A DNA stretch of 64,000 nucleotides from the NCBI GenBank assembly GCA_023336205.1, contig JALQCR010000024.1, forward strand, positions 39,156 to 103,155. The letters are read 5' to 3'. The translations under genes and the position numbers were made by a program. Numbering within the stretch: position 1 is the first letter of the stretch; every line of letters begins with the position of its first letter. Of the stretch, positions 1 through 10,719 are shown in pieces. Source of the DNA: Pseudanabaena sp. Salubria-1 (GTDB taxonomy: Bacteria; Cyanobacteriota; Cyanobacteriia; Pseudanabaenales; Pseudanabaenaceae). Below the pieces are notes generated by a model. It saw only the letters and a list, made by a program, of their open reading frames with translations. It had not been told where the DNA came from and made no database searches.

Positions 1-246
1 CAAAACCCTAATATGCTAGCGAAAAATATTCTGCCTCTATTACGTCCTATAGATGCACTTTTGCAAAAATGGGGGATTACTGCGATTGGTGCAGTTGGGA
101 AAGAAGTTGATTTTGATTCTCAGAAGCATCAATTAATGGAAGGAAGTGATGAGATTAAAGATGGGGATGTTGCGATCGTGCGGTATGTTGGTTATATGCA
201 AGGCGAAAAGTTGCTATATCGGGCGAGAGTTTCTATCGCAATTTAA
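1..246 (+). CDS. GrpE-like nucleotide exchange factor, C-terminal fragment (frame open to window edge)
   Basis: Frame open from base 1; C-terminus GDVAIVRYVGYMQGEKLLYRARVS resembles the GrpE beta-domain tail. Confidence 0.45.
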   Translation, partial: QNPNMLAKNILPLLRPIDALLQKWGITAIGAVGKEVDFDSQKHQLMEGSDEIKDGDVAIVRYVGYMQGEKLLYRARVSIAI

Positions 247-361
247 ATAATCGCCTTTTGTCATCATCAAGCGCGATCGCTAACCGAGCCTTGTAGACAA
301 AAATAGGCGATCGCTATCCCAGCAAGGTGATTGTACCTAGCAACTACTTCAAAATTATCTA

Positions 362-1607
362 GGGTCTTCTGGGTTTAAGGGGATAAGTAAATCTAATGAG
401 AAAGACAAGCTAATAATCTAGAACGAAAATTTAAAAAATTTAAAAAACCATAAGCCTGTCGTTTAATTAATTTAATACGATTATTAAGTCCCTCCATCAC
501 ACCACTAGATGTACGATTTAAAAAGTAGTTACAAATATTATCAAGATGATTACGAATGGTTTCCAAAACTGCGCCATAAACAGCTTTAGCTTTTTGAAGC
601 CATTCTTTTAATTGTTTCTGACCCTCTTCAGGAGTTTTACAAGTCTCAAAAATACTTCTAAAGTCTTCTTTGAGATTATAAGCTAGTCGCAAGCGTTTAG
701 AACATTTCAAGACATTTTCTAACTTCACTTTTTCTTCTTCTGTTAAGTCTACCTTGTTCTTTAGTAGAATAAATCGACTACCTTTAATCTTGATTTTAGC
801 TTTTTGACGCAGTTGATTTAACTCTTTGATTAGTGGCTGCATAACATGAAATCTGTCGATGACAATTTTCGCATTTGGAAATACTTCTTTGACAACTTTG
901 GGAAAGCCTCCCCACATATCAATGCTAACCTCCTCTACTTTTTCCCTTATCTCAATCGGTTGCTGCTTCAGGACTTCAATGATGTCATCTTGTTTATGAC
1001 TATCAATTACTTCTAGTAATGCTCCTGCGTCAATACTTGATACGACTGTCACAAAGTCTTTATGTCCTTTGCGTTTACTCACTTCATCAATACTCACTCG
1101 TTTTACTTCTTTCCAATCATCTTTTTTTTTAGAGAAAATTGGTGATTGAAAATCCCTTGTATTTGATCCCAACTCAAATATTCATCTCGACTTACTTGCT
1201 CCACACTCGCACTTTGTACTCGTTGATAAACATACTCCTCATACCTTTGTGTGTATCGTCTTTCCCAGTCTACAAAGGGTAACTTTTCCGTAAAATGTCT
1301 TTGACAATGTTGACAATAAAATTGGCGGCGCGGCGTATTTAAATAAACTATTTTCCCAAATACTGACAAATCTCGAATCAATATCGGTCGATTTTGTTTT
1401 AATTTTCCACCATGCGTATTACAATGCGGACAAGTAATTTCATCCTGTAAAAATCTCAACTTTAGGGTGATTTTATTTTCTTCTTCCGTAAAACTTTCAA
1501 CGGTTGTGTTGGGTAAATTTAGCAACCTATCTAGATACAAGTCCATACCTGTCACCACTTATCTTTGTGCTTCATTATACATTAATCCCCTCAAACCCAG
1601 AAGAGCC
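362..1607 (-). mobile_element. ISL3-family insertion sequence
   Basis: Imperfect TIRs GGGTCTTCTGGGTTTAAGGGG / GGCTCTTCTGGGTTTGAGGGG; exact 8-bp TSD ATTATCTA at 354-361 and 1608-1615; encodes ISL3 transposase. Confidence 0.93.
393..1558 (-). CDS. ISL3 family transposase, split in two ORFs (1103..1558 and 393..1172) at an A9 run
   Basis: Zn-finger CPHC..CQHC N-terminus and ISL3 DDE core; -1 frame change at A9GAT on the minus strand. Confidence 0.85.
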
Positions 1608-2153
1608 ATTATCTAAAACCAGCAAGATAAAGTTAAAATAGCACATGAAATTCTAGCGCGAAAAAATCAGTAGTAGTGAGAAGAAATCATAATTTCATGA
1701 AAAAATATTTTTCAGTAGTGTTGAGACGATATCACAAGATGATGGAGGAACATTTTTGGATCTTTCCATTATTACTAATTGCAGGTTTTGCCCTAGTGTT
1801 GTGGATTATATATTGGGGTGTTCTAGTTACTAACAATTATGCAAATCTTCAAAATGGGAAAGAGAAATTTGAAGCATCACTAGAAATTAGTAAGGCAATT
1901 ATTGGTGGGATCGGAACATCCGCAACAATAGTAGGTGGAGTTTTTCTATTCCTGAATTTTAGGATAGCTAATCGAAATCTTGAGATAGCAAACAAAAATT
2001 TTGAGCAAACAAAAAGAAAAAATGATTTGGATGAAAAAAAGTCTAACAAAGATATTGAAATAGCTGAATCACGGCTTATTACTGACCGTTTTAGTAAAGC
2101 TACAGAGCAATTAGCTAGCAATAGCCTACATACTCGATTAGGAGCTATTTATT

Positions 2154-2287
2154 GGCTCTTCTGGGTTCATGGGGATAAGCACAGCTAATAGTAATCAGAA
2201 TCCTCTCGGAGCAACAGTTACAGCCCTACCATGTCGCCAATAATTGTATCGATACTGTACCATTTACCCCTCAAACCCAGATGAGCC
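2154..2287 (+). mobile_element. 134-bp ISL3-related MITE, copy 1
   Basis: GGCTCTTCTGGGTT...AACCCAGATGAGCC; TSD TATTTATT at 2146-2153 / 2288-2295. Confidence 0.95.
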
Positions 2288-2808
2288 TATTTATTCTCTA
2301 GAAGGAATCGCCAAAGAGGATAAACAATATTATTGGATAGTCATTGAGATTCTGAGTGCTTTTATTCGGAGAGAAGAAGATGTTAATACATTGCAATCTC
2401 AAGAAGAGAAAATCTCTAAAACTGCTGTGGATATTCAGGCAGCACTTACCGTTATTATTCGTCGAGATATAAAATTGGAAATAGAACCAAAAATTAATTT
2501 GTCTGGAGCCATTCTTAACAACGTAAATCTTAGTGGAGCAAAACTTGAGAATATAGATCTTAGTGGAGCAAAACTTGAGAATATAAATCTTAGTGAAGCA
2601 AAACTTGAGAATATAAATCTTAGTCGAGCTATTTTAAATGTTGTTGATCTGAGTAAAGCTAAGCTGGTTAACGTTAAATTTATAGAAGCAGAGCTTTTTG
2701 AAACTTGTTTTCAAGGAGCAACAATTGATAACTCAAATTTTAATGCAGCGCATCTTACTAAGGTAGATTTAGTGTCAACAAAAATCAAGAAAACCACCTT
2801 CCAGAAAG

Positions 2809-2942
2809 GGCTCATCTGGGTTTGAGGGGTAAATGGTACAGTGTCGATACAATTATTGGCGACATGGTAGGGCTGTAACTGTTGCTCCGAGAGGATTCTG
2901 ATTACTATTAGCTGTGCTTATCCCCATGAACCCAGAAGAGCC
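2809..2942 (-). mobile_element. 134-bp ISL3-related MITE, copy 2
   Basis: Same element inverted; TSD CCAGAAAG at 2801-2808 / 2943-2950. Confidence 0.95.
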
Positions 2943-3139
2943 CCAGAAAGTCATCTTAAAATCAATTATGCCTAATCTTAAAGACACTTATTTTGATGTC
3001 TATGGTTTATCTCTAGAGCAGAAAAAAGATTTGCAAAAACACGGAGCCACGATTTGTGATGCTTATGAAAAAAGTTGGACTGATTACTTACACAAATTAA
3101 CATTAGATAATATTTAAGATATTGGTTGAAATTGATTTT

Positions 3140-4300
3140 TTATTCCTTTTGAATAGTAATACCCTGTGAACTCAATTTCGCAAATGCCTCATTATAGCTA
3201 CGAGCAGTAATATTAAACTGCTTCCGAATTGCTGGAAGCCCGATCGCTTTAAGTTCTGATTCTGTAAATTGAACAGTTTGATCATCACTTGATTCATCAG
3301 CCTCATCATCAACTAACTCATCATCTGTTTCAATATCTGGACTGCTAGAAAATGAGTCTAAACCTAGTTTCTGATCAAATTCTGCAAACTCACTTTCATC
3401 AATAAAAATAGCGACCTCTTCCCCAATTTGATTGAGACGTAGATCAAAACTTGCTAATTCTTTTGCCTCTTCTATGGCTTTCTTCTCTTCAGGAGAAAAA
3501 TAAACTTGATCGCCATGCTTGCGAATATTCTCTTCAGCGATCGCATAACGCTGATTAAACTCGGCTAAATCTTGAGCTTTCTGATGTCTAGCGCTATACA
3601 GAGACACCATCTGATTATAACTATCAAAAGCCATTACTCCCTTCACAGCACGTTTACGAGTTGGAAAAGCTACCGTAAATTTTACTCGATCGGCAACCTT
3701 GCGTTTACGCTGGCGTGATTTTAATTTGCCGCGTTTAGTTGTGTAAAACTCTGCATAGGACTCAGTGCGATATAGAATTTTATCTGTTCTCAATCCAATA
3801 TTTATACTATCTGGTCTATCAGTTACTTTGACAATATAAGAATTAAAAGAAATCGAATCGCCAATTGAGTTTGCAGTGTCAAAATTGAATGGACGAAAAC
3901 AATGAGCAGCGTTAGTTAGCCTAATCCGTTCATTTGTAACATTTGCCTTCGCCTTACGGATACCTTCAGCAATATCAAGCTTTTTTCTCTCCTCTTGTGC
4001 TTCACTCGAATCATCTGTTTTGCGCTGTAATATGTAAATAGATGTACCAACACCCCCAACAGCTAAGCCACCACCAAGGATCTTGAGCATACTTTGAGAA
4101 GTAGCGAACAAAGTAAATAGACCAATCCCAATCGCGACAACTGAACCAACTAAATAATTTGTCTTTATATTGGAAGGAACTGTTTTTGCAAGTTCAGCAT
4201 TATATTCAGGGATACGTTTGAAAGAAAGTTCAATTGTATTAATATCAACCATATTTATTTGTTTATATCGCGATATCTGAATTTTACCAGAGCTAGCCAT
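3140..4300 (-). CDS. Hypothetical membrane protein with acidic C-terminal segment
   Basis: 386-aa ORF; hydrophobic segment near residues 48-90; no family recognised. Confidence 0.7.
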   Translation of the reverse strand: MASSGKIQISRYKQINMVDINTIELSFKRIPEYNAELAKTVPSNIKTNYLVGSVVAIGIGLFTLFATSQSMLKILGGGLAVGGVGTSIYILQRKTDDSSEAQEERKKLDIAEGIRKAKANVTNERIRLTNAAHCFRPFNFDTANSIGDSISFNSYIVKVTDRPDSINIGLRTDKILYRTESYAEFYTTKRGKLKSRQRKRKVADRVKFTVAFPTRKRAVKGVMAFDSYNQMVSLYSARHQKAQDLAEFNQRYAIAEENIRKHGDQVYFSPEEKKAIEEAKELASFDLRLNQIGEEVAIFIDESEFAEFDQKLGLDSFSSSPDIETDDELVDDEADESSDDQTVQFTESELKAIGLPAIRKQFNITARSYNEAFAKLSSQGITIQKE

Positions 4301-5070
4301 TTCCCATAGTCTGATCTAAAACATAGCAAAATGAACGAAGCCGATCCCAACCCGCCACAAACCACCCAAAATATCCAAGAAACGGCGCAAACACTTTTTA
4401 GCGAAATTCGTCATCTTATTGATGCAGCTAAACAACGCGCTGCCGTTGCCATCAATGCTGAAATCACTCTTCTCTATTGGCAAGTTGGCGATCGCATTCA
4501 AACCGAAATACTCCAACGTCAACGCGCCGAATATGGCAAACAAATCATTGCAACCCTATCTCAGAAACTTACCCAAACCTACGGTAAAGGCTGGAGCGAA
4601 AAACAACTTAGACATTGCCTTCATTTTGCAGAGACTTTCCCTGATCAACAAATTGTCTCTGCACTGCGGAGACAATTAAGCTGGACACACATCAAGACTC
4701 TCATGTACTTTGATGATCCGCTAAAACGCAACTTCTACATCGAAATCTGTTGCTTAGAGGGCTGGTCATCTCGCCAACTACAAGAACGCATCAACTCCAT
4801 GCTATTCGAGCGCACCGCCATCTCTCGCAAACCTGAAGAAACTATTAGCCATGATTTAGAACAATTACGCAAAAACAAGCAAATATCACCCGATTTACTG
4901 CTAAAAGATCCCTACATCCTCGACTTTTTAGATATAAGCGATCGCTACCTCGAAAAAGATCTTGAAGATGCCATCTTGCGAGACATCGAGAAATTTTTAC
5001 TAGAACTTGGCGCAGGATTTACCTTTATCGCAAGACAAAAACGCATCCAAATCGATAACGATGACTTTTA

Positions 5071-5944
5071 GAAAGCATTTAAGAATGCAAGGGCGCACCA
5101 AAACAGGTATAAATACTGATGAAGTCTAGTATCAACCAGTCAAGATGCGCCAACCCTATAATACCGATTTATCAAGCAAAGAGTGGGAAATAATTGCGCC
5201 AATGCTGCCAAAACCGTCAAAATTGGGGAGACCACCAAAAACAGATTTTCAGGAAGTGATGAATGGGATTTTCTACATAACCAAGAATGGTTGTACATGG
5301 GAAAATCTGCCCCATGATTTCCCACCATATTCAACAGTCTACTTCTACTTCCAAAGATGGACAAAAACAGGAGTTATAGCTGAAATCAATCACCAGATAA
5401 GTGCACAAGTACGTTTGGCGGATGGTCGAGAAGAAACACCGAGTCTAGCAAGTCTCGACAGTCAAAGTGTTAAAACAATGGATAGTGCAGGTAGTCGTGG
5501 TATTGATGGCGGTAAAAAGATTAATGGTCGCAAGCGCTTCATCATGGATGATACATTGGGTTTGGCCATCGGGGTTATGGTATGCCCTGCAAACGTTGGC
5601 GAGAGGGCAGGGGCGATGAAACTATTAGAAAGATTGAAGTATCCAATGAGACGATTGCAGAAGATATTAGTTGACAAGGGATTTTCTGGTGACGACATAA
5701 CCAAGTGGGTTAAAGACAACTTTAATTGCATTTGGGAAGTAAGCAAACGGGCGGAAGCGCAGAAAGGTTTTGTTGTTGAGTCAAAGCGTTGGGTTGTGGA
5801 GAGAACCTTCGCTTGGATAGGCAAATATCGCAGACTCAGCAAGGATCATGAATTTTATGAGAATACCTCGGAGTCCTTTATTTACCTAGCTTTGATCCGC
5901 AAAATGCTTAGAAATCTTACTGCTGTCAATTCTTAAATGCTTTC
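5071..5944 (+). mobile_element. IS5-family (IS1031-like) insertion sequence
   Basis: Perfect TIR GAAAGCATTTAAGAAT/ATTCTTAAATGCTTTC; TSD TTA at 5068-5070 / 5945-5947. Confidence 0.92.
5145..5936 (+). CDS. IS5 family transposase
   Basis: LSSKEWEIIAPMLP...GRPPK...ASLDSQSVKT...VVERTFAWIGKYRRL. Confidence 0.92.
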   Translation: MRQPYNTDLSSKEWEIIAPMLPKPSKLGRPPKTDFQEVMNGIFYITKNGCTWENLPHDFPPYSTVYFYFQRWTKTGVIAEINHQISAQVRLADGREETPSLASLDSQSVKTMDSAGSRGIDGGKKINGRKRFIMDDTLGLAIGVMVCPANVGERAGAMKLLERLKYPMRRLQKILVDKGFSGDDITKWVKDNFNCIWEVSKRAEAQKGFVVESKRWVVERTFAWIGKYRRLSKDHEFYENTSESFIYLALIRKMLRNLTAVNS

Positions 5945-6314
5945 TTATATTGACCTGCTGTTCTATAACCGCAAACTCAAACGCCTTGTTGCGATCGACC
6001 TCAAACTCGGCAACTTTCGCCACGAATACAAAAGCCAAATGGAACTTTATTTACGTTGGCTTGCTAAATATGACCAAGAGAGCGATGAACAATCACCATT
6101 GGGAATCATTCTATGTGCAGGCAAAAAACAAGAACAAATTGAATTACTCGAACTAGACAAAAGCGGTATTCATGTCGCCGAATACCTCACTGTATTACCA
6201 TCCAAAGAATTGCTTCAAGCAAAACTCCAACAAGCGATCGCTTCAGCACGTCGGCGATTACCTTCATCAGAACAAGATTGATCGAGTTTTTAGCGATCGC
6301 TAGATGTAAAAATT

Positions 6315-7132
6315 GGTAGTCCTAAAAAGGAAAGGATGTAGGAAAATATCCAGATAGTTGATACAAAGTAAAGTAATGTCAGAAGCAAGGCCATCCTGTC
6401 CATCCTGCCAGTCCGTATCCGTTGTAAAAAACGGCAGTACACGACATGGAAAACAAAATTATAAATGTCGGGACTGTGGTCGTCAATTTGTAGAAAATCC
6501 ACAGTGGCAGAGAGTTTCAGAGCGTACCCAAGACACTTATGACCTTCTTGAGAAACTACTACTAGAAAAAATCCCACTAGCTGGAATTGCCAGAGTCCTC
6601 AAGGTCTCAGAGAGATGGTTGCAAAGTTACGTCAATCATAAATATGAAAACGTTCCTCAGCAGGTGGAGGTAGAACCAAAACCAAAACGCCGTTTGACCA
6701 TACAGATGGATGAATTGTGGTCTTTTGTGGACGACAAAGGCAATAAACAGTGGGTATGGCTTGCCATTGATGCCGAGACTCGTGAAATTGTCGGTTGTTA
6801 TATAGGCGATCGCACTGGTGAATCAGCTCAGAAGTTATGGGAATCGTTGCCTAGCGTCTATCGCCAATGTGCGGTTATTTATACTGACTTCTATTCGTCT
6901 TATCCAGTTGTCCTGCCCAGCAAACGTCATAGGGCTGTCGGGAAAGAAACGGGAAAGACCAACTATATTGAGAGATTCAACTGTACGTTACGTCAACGAG
7001 TATCAAGACTAGTTAGAAAGACCTTATCCTTTTCTAAGAAATTGGAAAATCACATTGGAGCCATTTGGAATTTTATTCATCATTACAACGATTCTTTACC
7101 TCCGTGTGCGTCCTTTCCTTTTTAGGACTACC
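6315..7132 (+). mobile_element. IS1-family insertion sequence
   Basis: TIR GGTAGTCCTAAAAAGGAAAGGA / TCCTTTCCTTTTTAGGACTACC; no matching TSD. Confidence 0.88.
6376..7125 (+). CDS. IS1 family transposase (single ORF)
   Basis: CPSCQSVSVVKNGSTRHGKQNYKCRDCGRQFV; QMDELWSFVDDK; YIERFNCTLRQRVSRLVRK. Confidence 0.9.
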   Translation: MSEARPSCPSCQSVSVVKNGSTRHGKQNYKCRDCGRQFVENPQWQRVSERTQDTYDLLEKLLLEKIPLAGIARVLKVSERWLQSYVNHKYENVPQQVEVEPKPKRRLTIQMDELWSFVDDKGNKQWVWLAIDAETREIVGCYIGDRTGESAQKLWESLPSVYRQCAVIYTDFYSSYPVVLPSKRHRAVGKETGKTNYIERFNCTLRQRVSRLVRKTLSFSKKLENHIGAIWNFIHHYNDSLPPCASFPF

Positions 7133-8433
7133 CCTAACTGCATAGCGATCGCACCGATTAATCCCACTAATTGCTGATCGCGATCGTTCGGAGATCTGGT
7201 GAAAAAAGCCATGATCGCAACAACATTGGTATCGGCACTGACAGGAATCGCCAGTCCTGAGCGCAACCCACATTCTAAGGCAGGATATTTGCGTAAGAAG
7301 TGTGATTCAGATTCAAGAGAAATATCCCAAATCCATTCTGGTCGCTGATTTTCCCAAACCCTCCCTGGGAAGCCAAGTCCTGCGGGAAACGAGATTCTTT
7401 CACTGAATTGACGAAACTCTTCTAATCCCTCAATGCTGCTGTACCATGCAGGGCTACATATCAAAATCTGACCGTTCCCAGACGGTATCCATGCTTCACC
7501 ATAGTCCCATCCTGTAAATTGACAAATCTTGGTGAGAGCTATTTCTAAAGCTGTTTGAAAATCGCTAGCAGCACTAATTTCAAGTGTCAAGCATTGCAAT
7601 AATTGCGATTCTGCCTCAGCTCTTTTGCGTTGCGAAATATCCTGTACAGTACCTTCAAACCCAGCTAAAGTTCCATCAATCTCACGTATTGCATGCACAT
7701 TTTCTGAAATCCAGATTTTTGTGCCATCACGTCGATAGACCTGAGACTCAAAATTAGAAACTGTGTCATGGGTAAGCAAAATATTAATGAATTCTTGGCG
7801 ACGTAATGGATTGACATAAATCTGATTGGCAATATTGGTAACATTACTAATTAGAGATTCAGCAGAAGGATAGCCATAAATCTGGGCTAGCATCGAATTA
7901 GCGATTAGATAACGTCCATCAATCGTCGTTTGGAAAATACCCTCGATCGCATTCTCGAAAATACTTTTATATTTAGCCTCGGCGCTTACAAGATCGTTAC
8001 GGAGTTTAGAAGTTCTTAATTGTAATAGTTTATGGATTTCGGTCGCTTGTTTTACGATTTCTTCTAGTTCTTCTACCTTGTAGGGTTTCGTAATATATTT
8101 GAAAACTTGTGATTGATTAATCGCTTCCACCAAATCCCGCACATCGGTATGGGCGGTCAAAATAATCCGCAACGTGTCAGGATAACTTTCAGCTACTTGG
8201 CTTAAAAACTCAGTACCAGACATCATCGGCATTCGCTGATCGGAGACAATCACAGCAACATCTGGCTCCGTCGCTAAAAGTGCCAACGCCTCAAATCCAT
8301 TTTTAGCCCGCAGAATGTGATGACTTCGATAGAAAATACGCTGAAGTAGATCTAAATTATCTTCCTCATCATCGACTATCAGTAATTTACTTTTGAGTTT
8401 GCTTGTGAGTTTATTCTCTGGTGAGCTATGCAT
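7096..8433 (-). pseudogene. Response regulator-PAS-GAF sensor gene truncated at its 3' end by IS1
   Basis: REC (LLIVDDEEDNLDLL), PAS and GAF domains; the last ~10 residues (VLKRKGRTRR) are encoded by the IS1 end. Confidence 0.8.
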
Positions 8434-8613
8434 GGATGTGGTTACAAATGGGTTTTCGCATTAAAATAGGCGACTAAGTAGGTTGGCATAAAACTCAAAA
8501 ACTTGTACCGTCCGCTGCGCTGGCGGAACAAGTTTTGGCTCGGATTTCCAAATTATGCCAAGGTACTCATGTATTGTCCTGATATCTCTAGATAATTTAA
8601 GCAAAAATATATT

Positions 8614-9534
8614 ATGAAAATTGTAGTGACGGGTGCTACTGGGTTTGTTGGTGGGAAATTAGTTGAGCGGTTACATGCTTTAGGCGATCGCATTGTCGTC
8701 TTAGCCCGTAATTCCCAAAAAGCAGCTCGTCAATTCCCCCAAGATATTTTCCCCAATGTTGAAGTAATTGGCTACACACCTTTTGAATTGGGAGATTGGG
8801 CTAAGGTGATATCAGGTAGCGATGCGGTAATTAATCTGGCTGGCGAACCCCTCGCTGGTGTGCGTTGGACTGATAAACGTAAGCAAGAGATCCGTGATAG
8901 TCGTATTTTAACCACAAAAGTGTTGGTTGAGGCGATCGCGAAGGCTGACGTAAAACCACAGGTCTTAATTAGCGGCTCAGCGATCGGTTATTACAGCACC
9001 AGTCTTGATAAATCCTTTGATGAATATAGTAATGCGGGTGATGACTTCTTGGCTAATGTTTGCAAAGACTGGGAAGCTGCTGCTGAGGCAGTTACAAGTT
9101 TAGGTATGCGCCTAGTTAAGCTGAGAACAGGAATTGTTTTAGGAATGGGTGGTGCGATCGCCAAAATGTTACCGATATTTCAAGTTGGTGGCGGCGGCAA
9201 AATTGGCACTGGCAAGCAATGGTTTTCATGGATTCATCGCGATGATCTCGTGGAACTCATCATCTATGCTTTGAAGAATGAGCAGATCTCTGGAGCGCTT
9301 AATGCTACAGCGCCCAAAGCGGTTACTAATGAAGATTTTACCGTGGCTTTTGCAAAAGCAATTAAACGTCCAGCCTTTTTGCCTGTTCCTGCGGCAGCGT
9401 TGATTTTGATATTTGGCGAGGGTGCAACGGTATTGTTAGATGGTCAGAGAGTTTTGCCACACAAAGCCGAGATTTATAAATTTACGTTCCAATATCCAGA
9501 TATTGACGCAGCACTAGCGCAAATCCTTGCTTAA
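8614..9534 (+). CDS. TIGR01777 family (YfcH-like) NAD(P)-binding epimerase
   Basis: MKIVVTGATGFVGGKLVERL; NLAGEPLAGVRWTDKRKQEIRDSRI. Confidence 0.9.
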   Translation: MKIVVTGATGFVGGKLVERLHALGDRIVVLARNSQKAARQFPQDIFPNVEVIGYTPFELGDWAKVISGSDAVINLAGEPLAGVRWTDKRKQEIRDSRILTTKVLVEAIAKADVKPQVLISGSAIGYYSTSLDKSFDEYSNAGDDFLANVCKDWEAAAEAVTSLGMRLVKLRTGIVLGMGGAIAKMLPIFQVGGGGKIGTGKQWFSWIHRDDLVELIIYALKNEQISGALNATAPKAVTNEDFTVAFAKAIKRPAFLPVPAAALILIFGEGATVLLDGQRVLPHKAEIYKFTFQYPDIDAALAQILA

Positions 9535-9536
9535 CA

Positions 9537-9573
9537 AAAAAAGAGAGTGAACTAAGTTCACTCTCTTTTTTTG
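9537..9573. terminator. Intrinsic (bidirectional) terminator
   Basis: AAAAAAAGAGAGTGAACTAAGTTCACTCTCTTTTTTT hairpin between the + CDS and the - tRNA. Confidence 0.8.
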
Positions 9574-9576
9574 AGA

Positions 9577-9657
9577 TGGGCCGAGATGGATTTGAACCAA
9601 CGTAGCTTACGCAGCGGATTTACAGTCCGCCCCCATTAACCACTCGGGCATCGACCC
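9577..9657 (-). tRNA. tRNA-Tyr (GTA)
   Basis: Reverse complement GGGTCGATGCCCGAGTGG...GGACTGTAAATCC...GGTTCAAATCC...TCGGCCCA; type II variable arm. Confidence 0.92.
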
Positions 9658-9742
9658 TTTGCTTGGTTGTTTTCCAAGCGAATCTAATCATATACACTTA
9701 TTGCGCCACTGGCAATAGGTAATTTCAAAAAAATCAAAGGTG

Positions 9743-10612
9743 CTAAGCACCTTTGATTTTTTTGAAATTACGAAATCCGATCGCGATCGCACTTAAAAAA
9801 ATAATTCCCATCACACCTGCGATCGGATTGCCACTAATACCCGTTACCCATTCAGGCACAAAGCCTGTTGGTTTTAACCAATGGGTCGTATTGACGATGT
9901 AATAGCACCAAACTAAGCCACCATGTAAGCCCACCGAGATTCCTAATCTGCCATCACATCTGCGTCGGGCAAGTATTAGAGCAACACTGAGCATCACTAA
10001 ACCGAGAAATTGGCTCCATGTTTCGAGAATTACATTTAGGGGCTTGATAAAGTGCAAAATCGCAAATACGAAACTGCAACCCAGTAAAGCTGTATTTTTG
10101 GAATAATCGCGCTCTAACTCTGATAGCATCCAACCACGAAACAACATTTCCTCTGCAAATCCCACACCAACAGAAGTCAACAGCCCAGGTAATATCGCCC
10201 CTTGCCAATCGACAAAATACACGCCGATCGCTGGTAGAAGATTATCTGGTAAGGGTTGCTGCCAAGTGACAGTTTGCACTGATAGCCAACCTAGACTCAC
10301 CTGAAGTCCAAAGAAAATAATCAGGGTTACACATCCTAGTCCCAAGCCAAACAAAAAATCGCTGCCATTTTGGCGAGTAAATGACAAACCGTAATAGCGA
10401 TAGGGATGCGAATATTTAGCGATTTTGCGTCCCCAGAACCAAATTAATCCCAAAAATCCGCAATACAACAAAATAGTTAGCCCAACCCCAACCGTCTCAC
10501 CCCAAATTAAATACATCGGTGCTGCGATCGGTAGCCACATCGCCAACAAAGTTAATAAAAACAGAATGATGCGGGCTGGTGCTGGATAGGAATTTAAGCG
10601 ATCGAGATTCAC
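9743..10612 (-). CDS. CPBP family intramembrane metalloprotease
   Basis: GFAEEMLFRGWML, FAILHF motifs; multiple TM segments. Confidence 0.85.
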   Translation of the reverse strand: MNLDRLNSYPAPARIILFLLTLLAMWLPIAAPMYLIWGETVGVGLTILLYCGFLGLIWFWGRKIAKYSHPYRYYGLSFTRQNGSDFLFGLGLGCVTLIIFFGLQVSLGWLSVQTVTWQQPLPDNLLPAIGVYFVDWQGAILPGLLTSVGVGFAEEMLFRGWMLSELERDYSKNTALLGCSFVFAILHFIKPLNVILETWSQFLGLVMLSVALILARRRCDGRLGISVGLHGGLVWCYYIVNTTHWLKPTGFVPEWVTGISGNPIAGVMGIIFLSAIAIGFRNFKKIKGA

Positions 10613-10719
10613 AATAAAAGAACAGGTAGGATTTTGTTAATAACAATCCTACCTGTTCTCTAGATCAAGCGCTTGGCGCTGCAATCTTAAAAAGTGAGCG
10701 CAAAATGATCACTTTTTAC

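Larger units (their letters stand above)
1676..3117 (+). pseudogene. Membrane-anchored pentapeptide-repeat protein gene interrupted by two MITE copies
   Basis: ORFs 1676..2188, 2244..2825 and 2914..3117 join in one reading frame after removing two 134-bp elements plus one TSD each (LGAIY|SLEGIAKED; TTFQK|VILKSIMPN). Confidence 0.9.
4331..6281 (+). pseudogene. DUF1016 / PDDEXK nuclease-domain (YhcG-like) gene interrupted by IS5-family element
   Basis: N-part 4331..5071 (LRRQLSWTHIKTL) and C-part from 5945 (YIDLLFYNRKLKRLVAIDLKLG) join as RIQIDNDDF-YIDLLFYN after IS removal. Confidence 0.9.

Noticed and set aside
2244-2825. ORF 2244..2825 as an independent gene
   Set aside because: Its start codon (TTG) lies inside MITE copy 1 and its end inside MITE copy 2; it is the middle part of the disrupted pentapeptide gene.
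6315-7132. A TSD for the IS1 element
   Set aside because: The 8-9 bp flanks do not match, so I treat it as a deletion or rearranged insertion.
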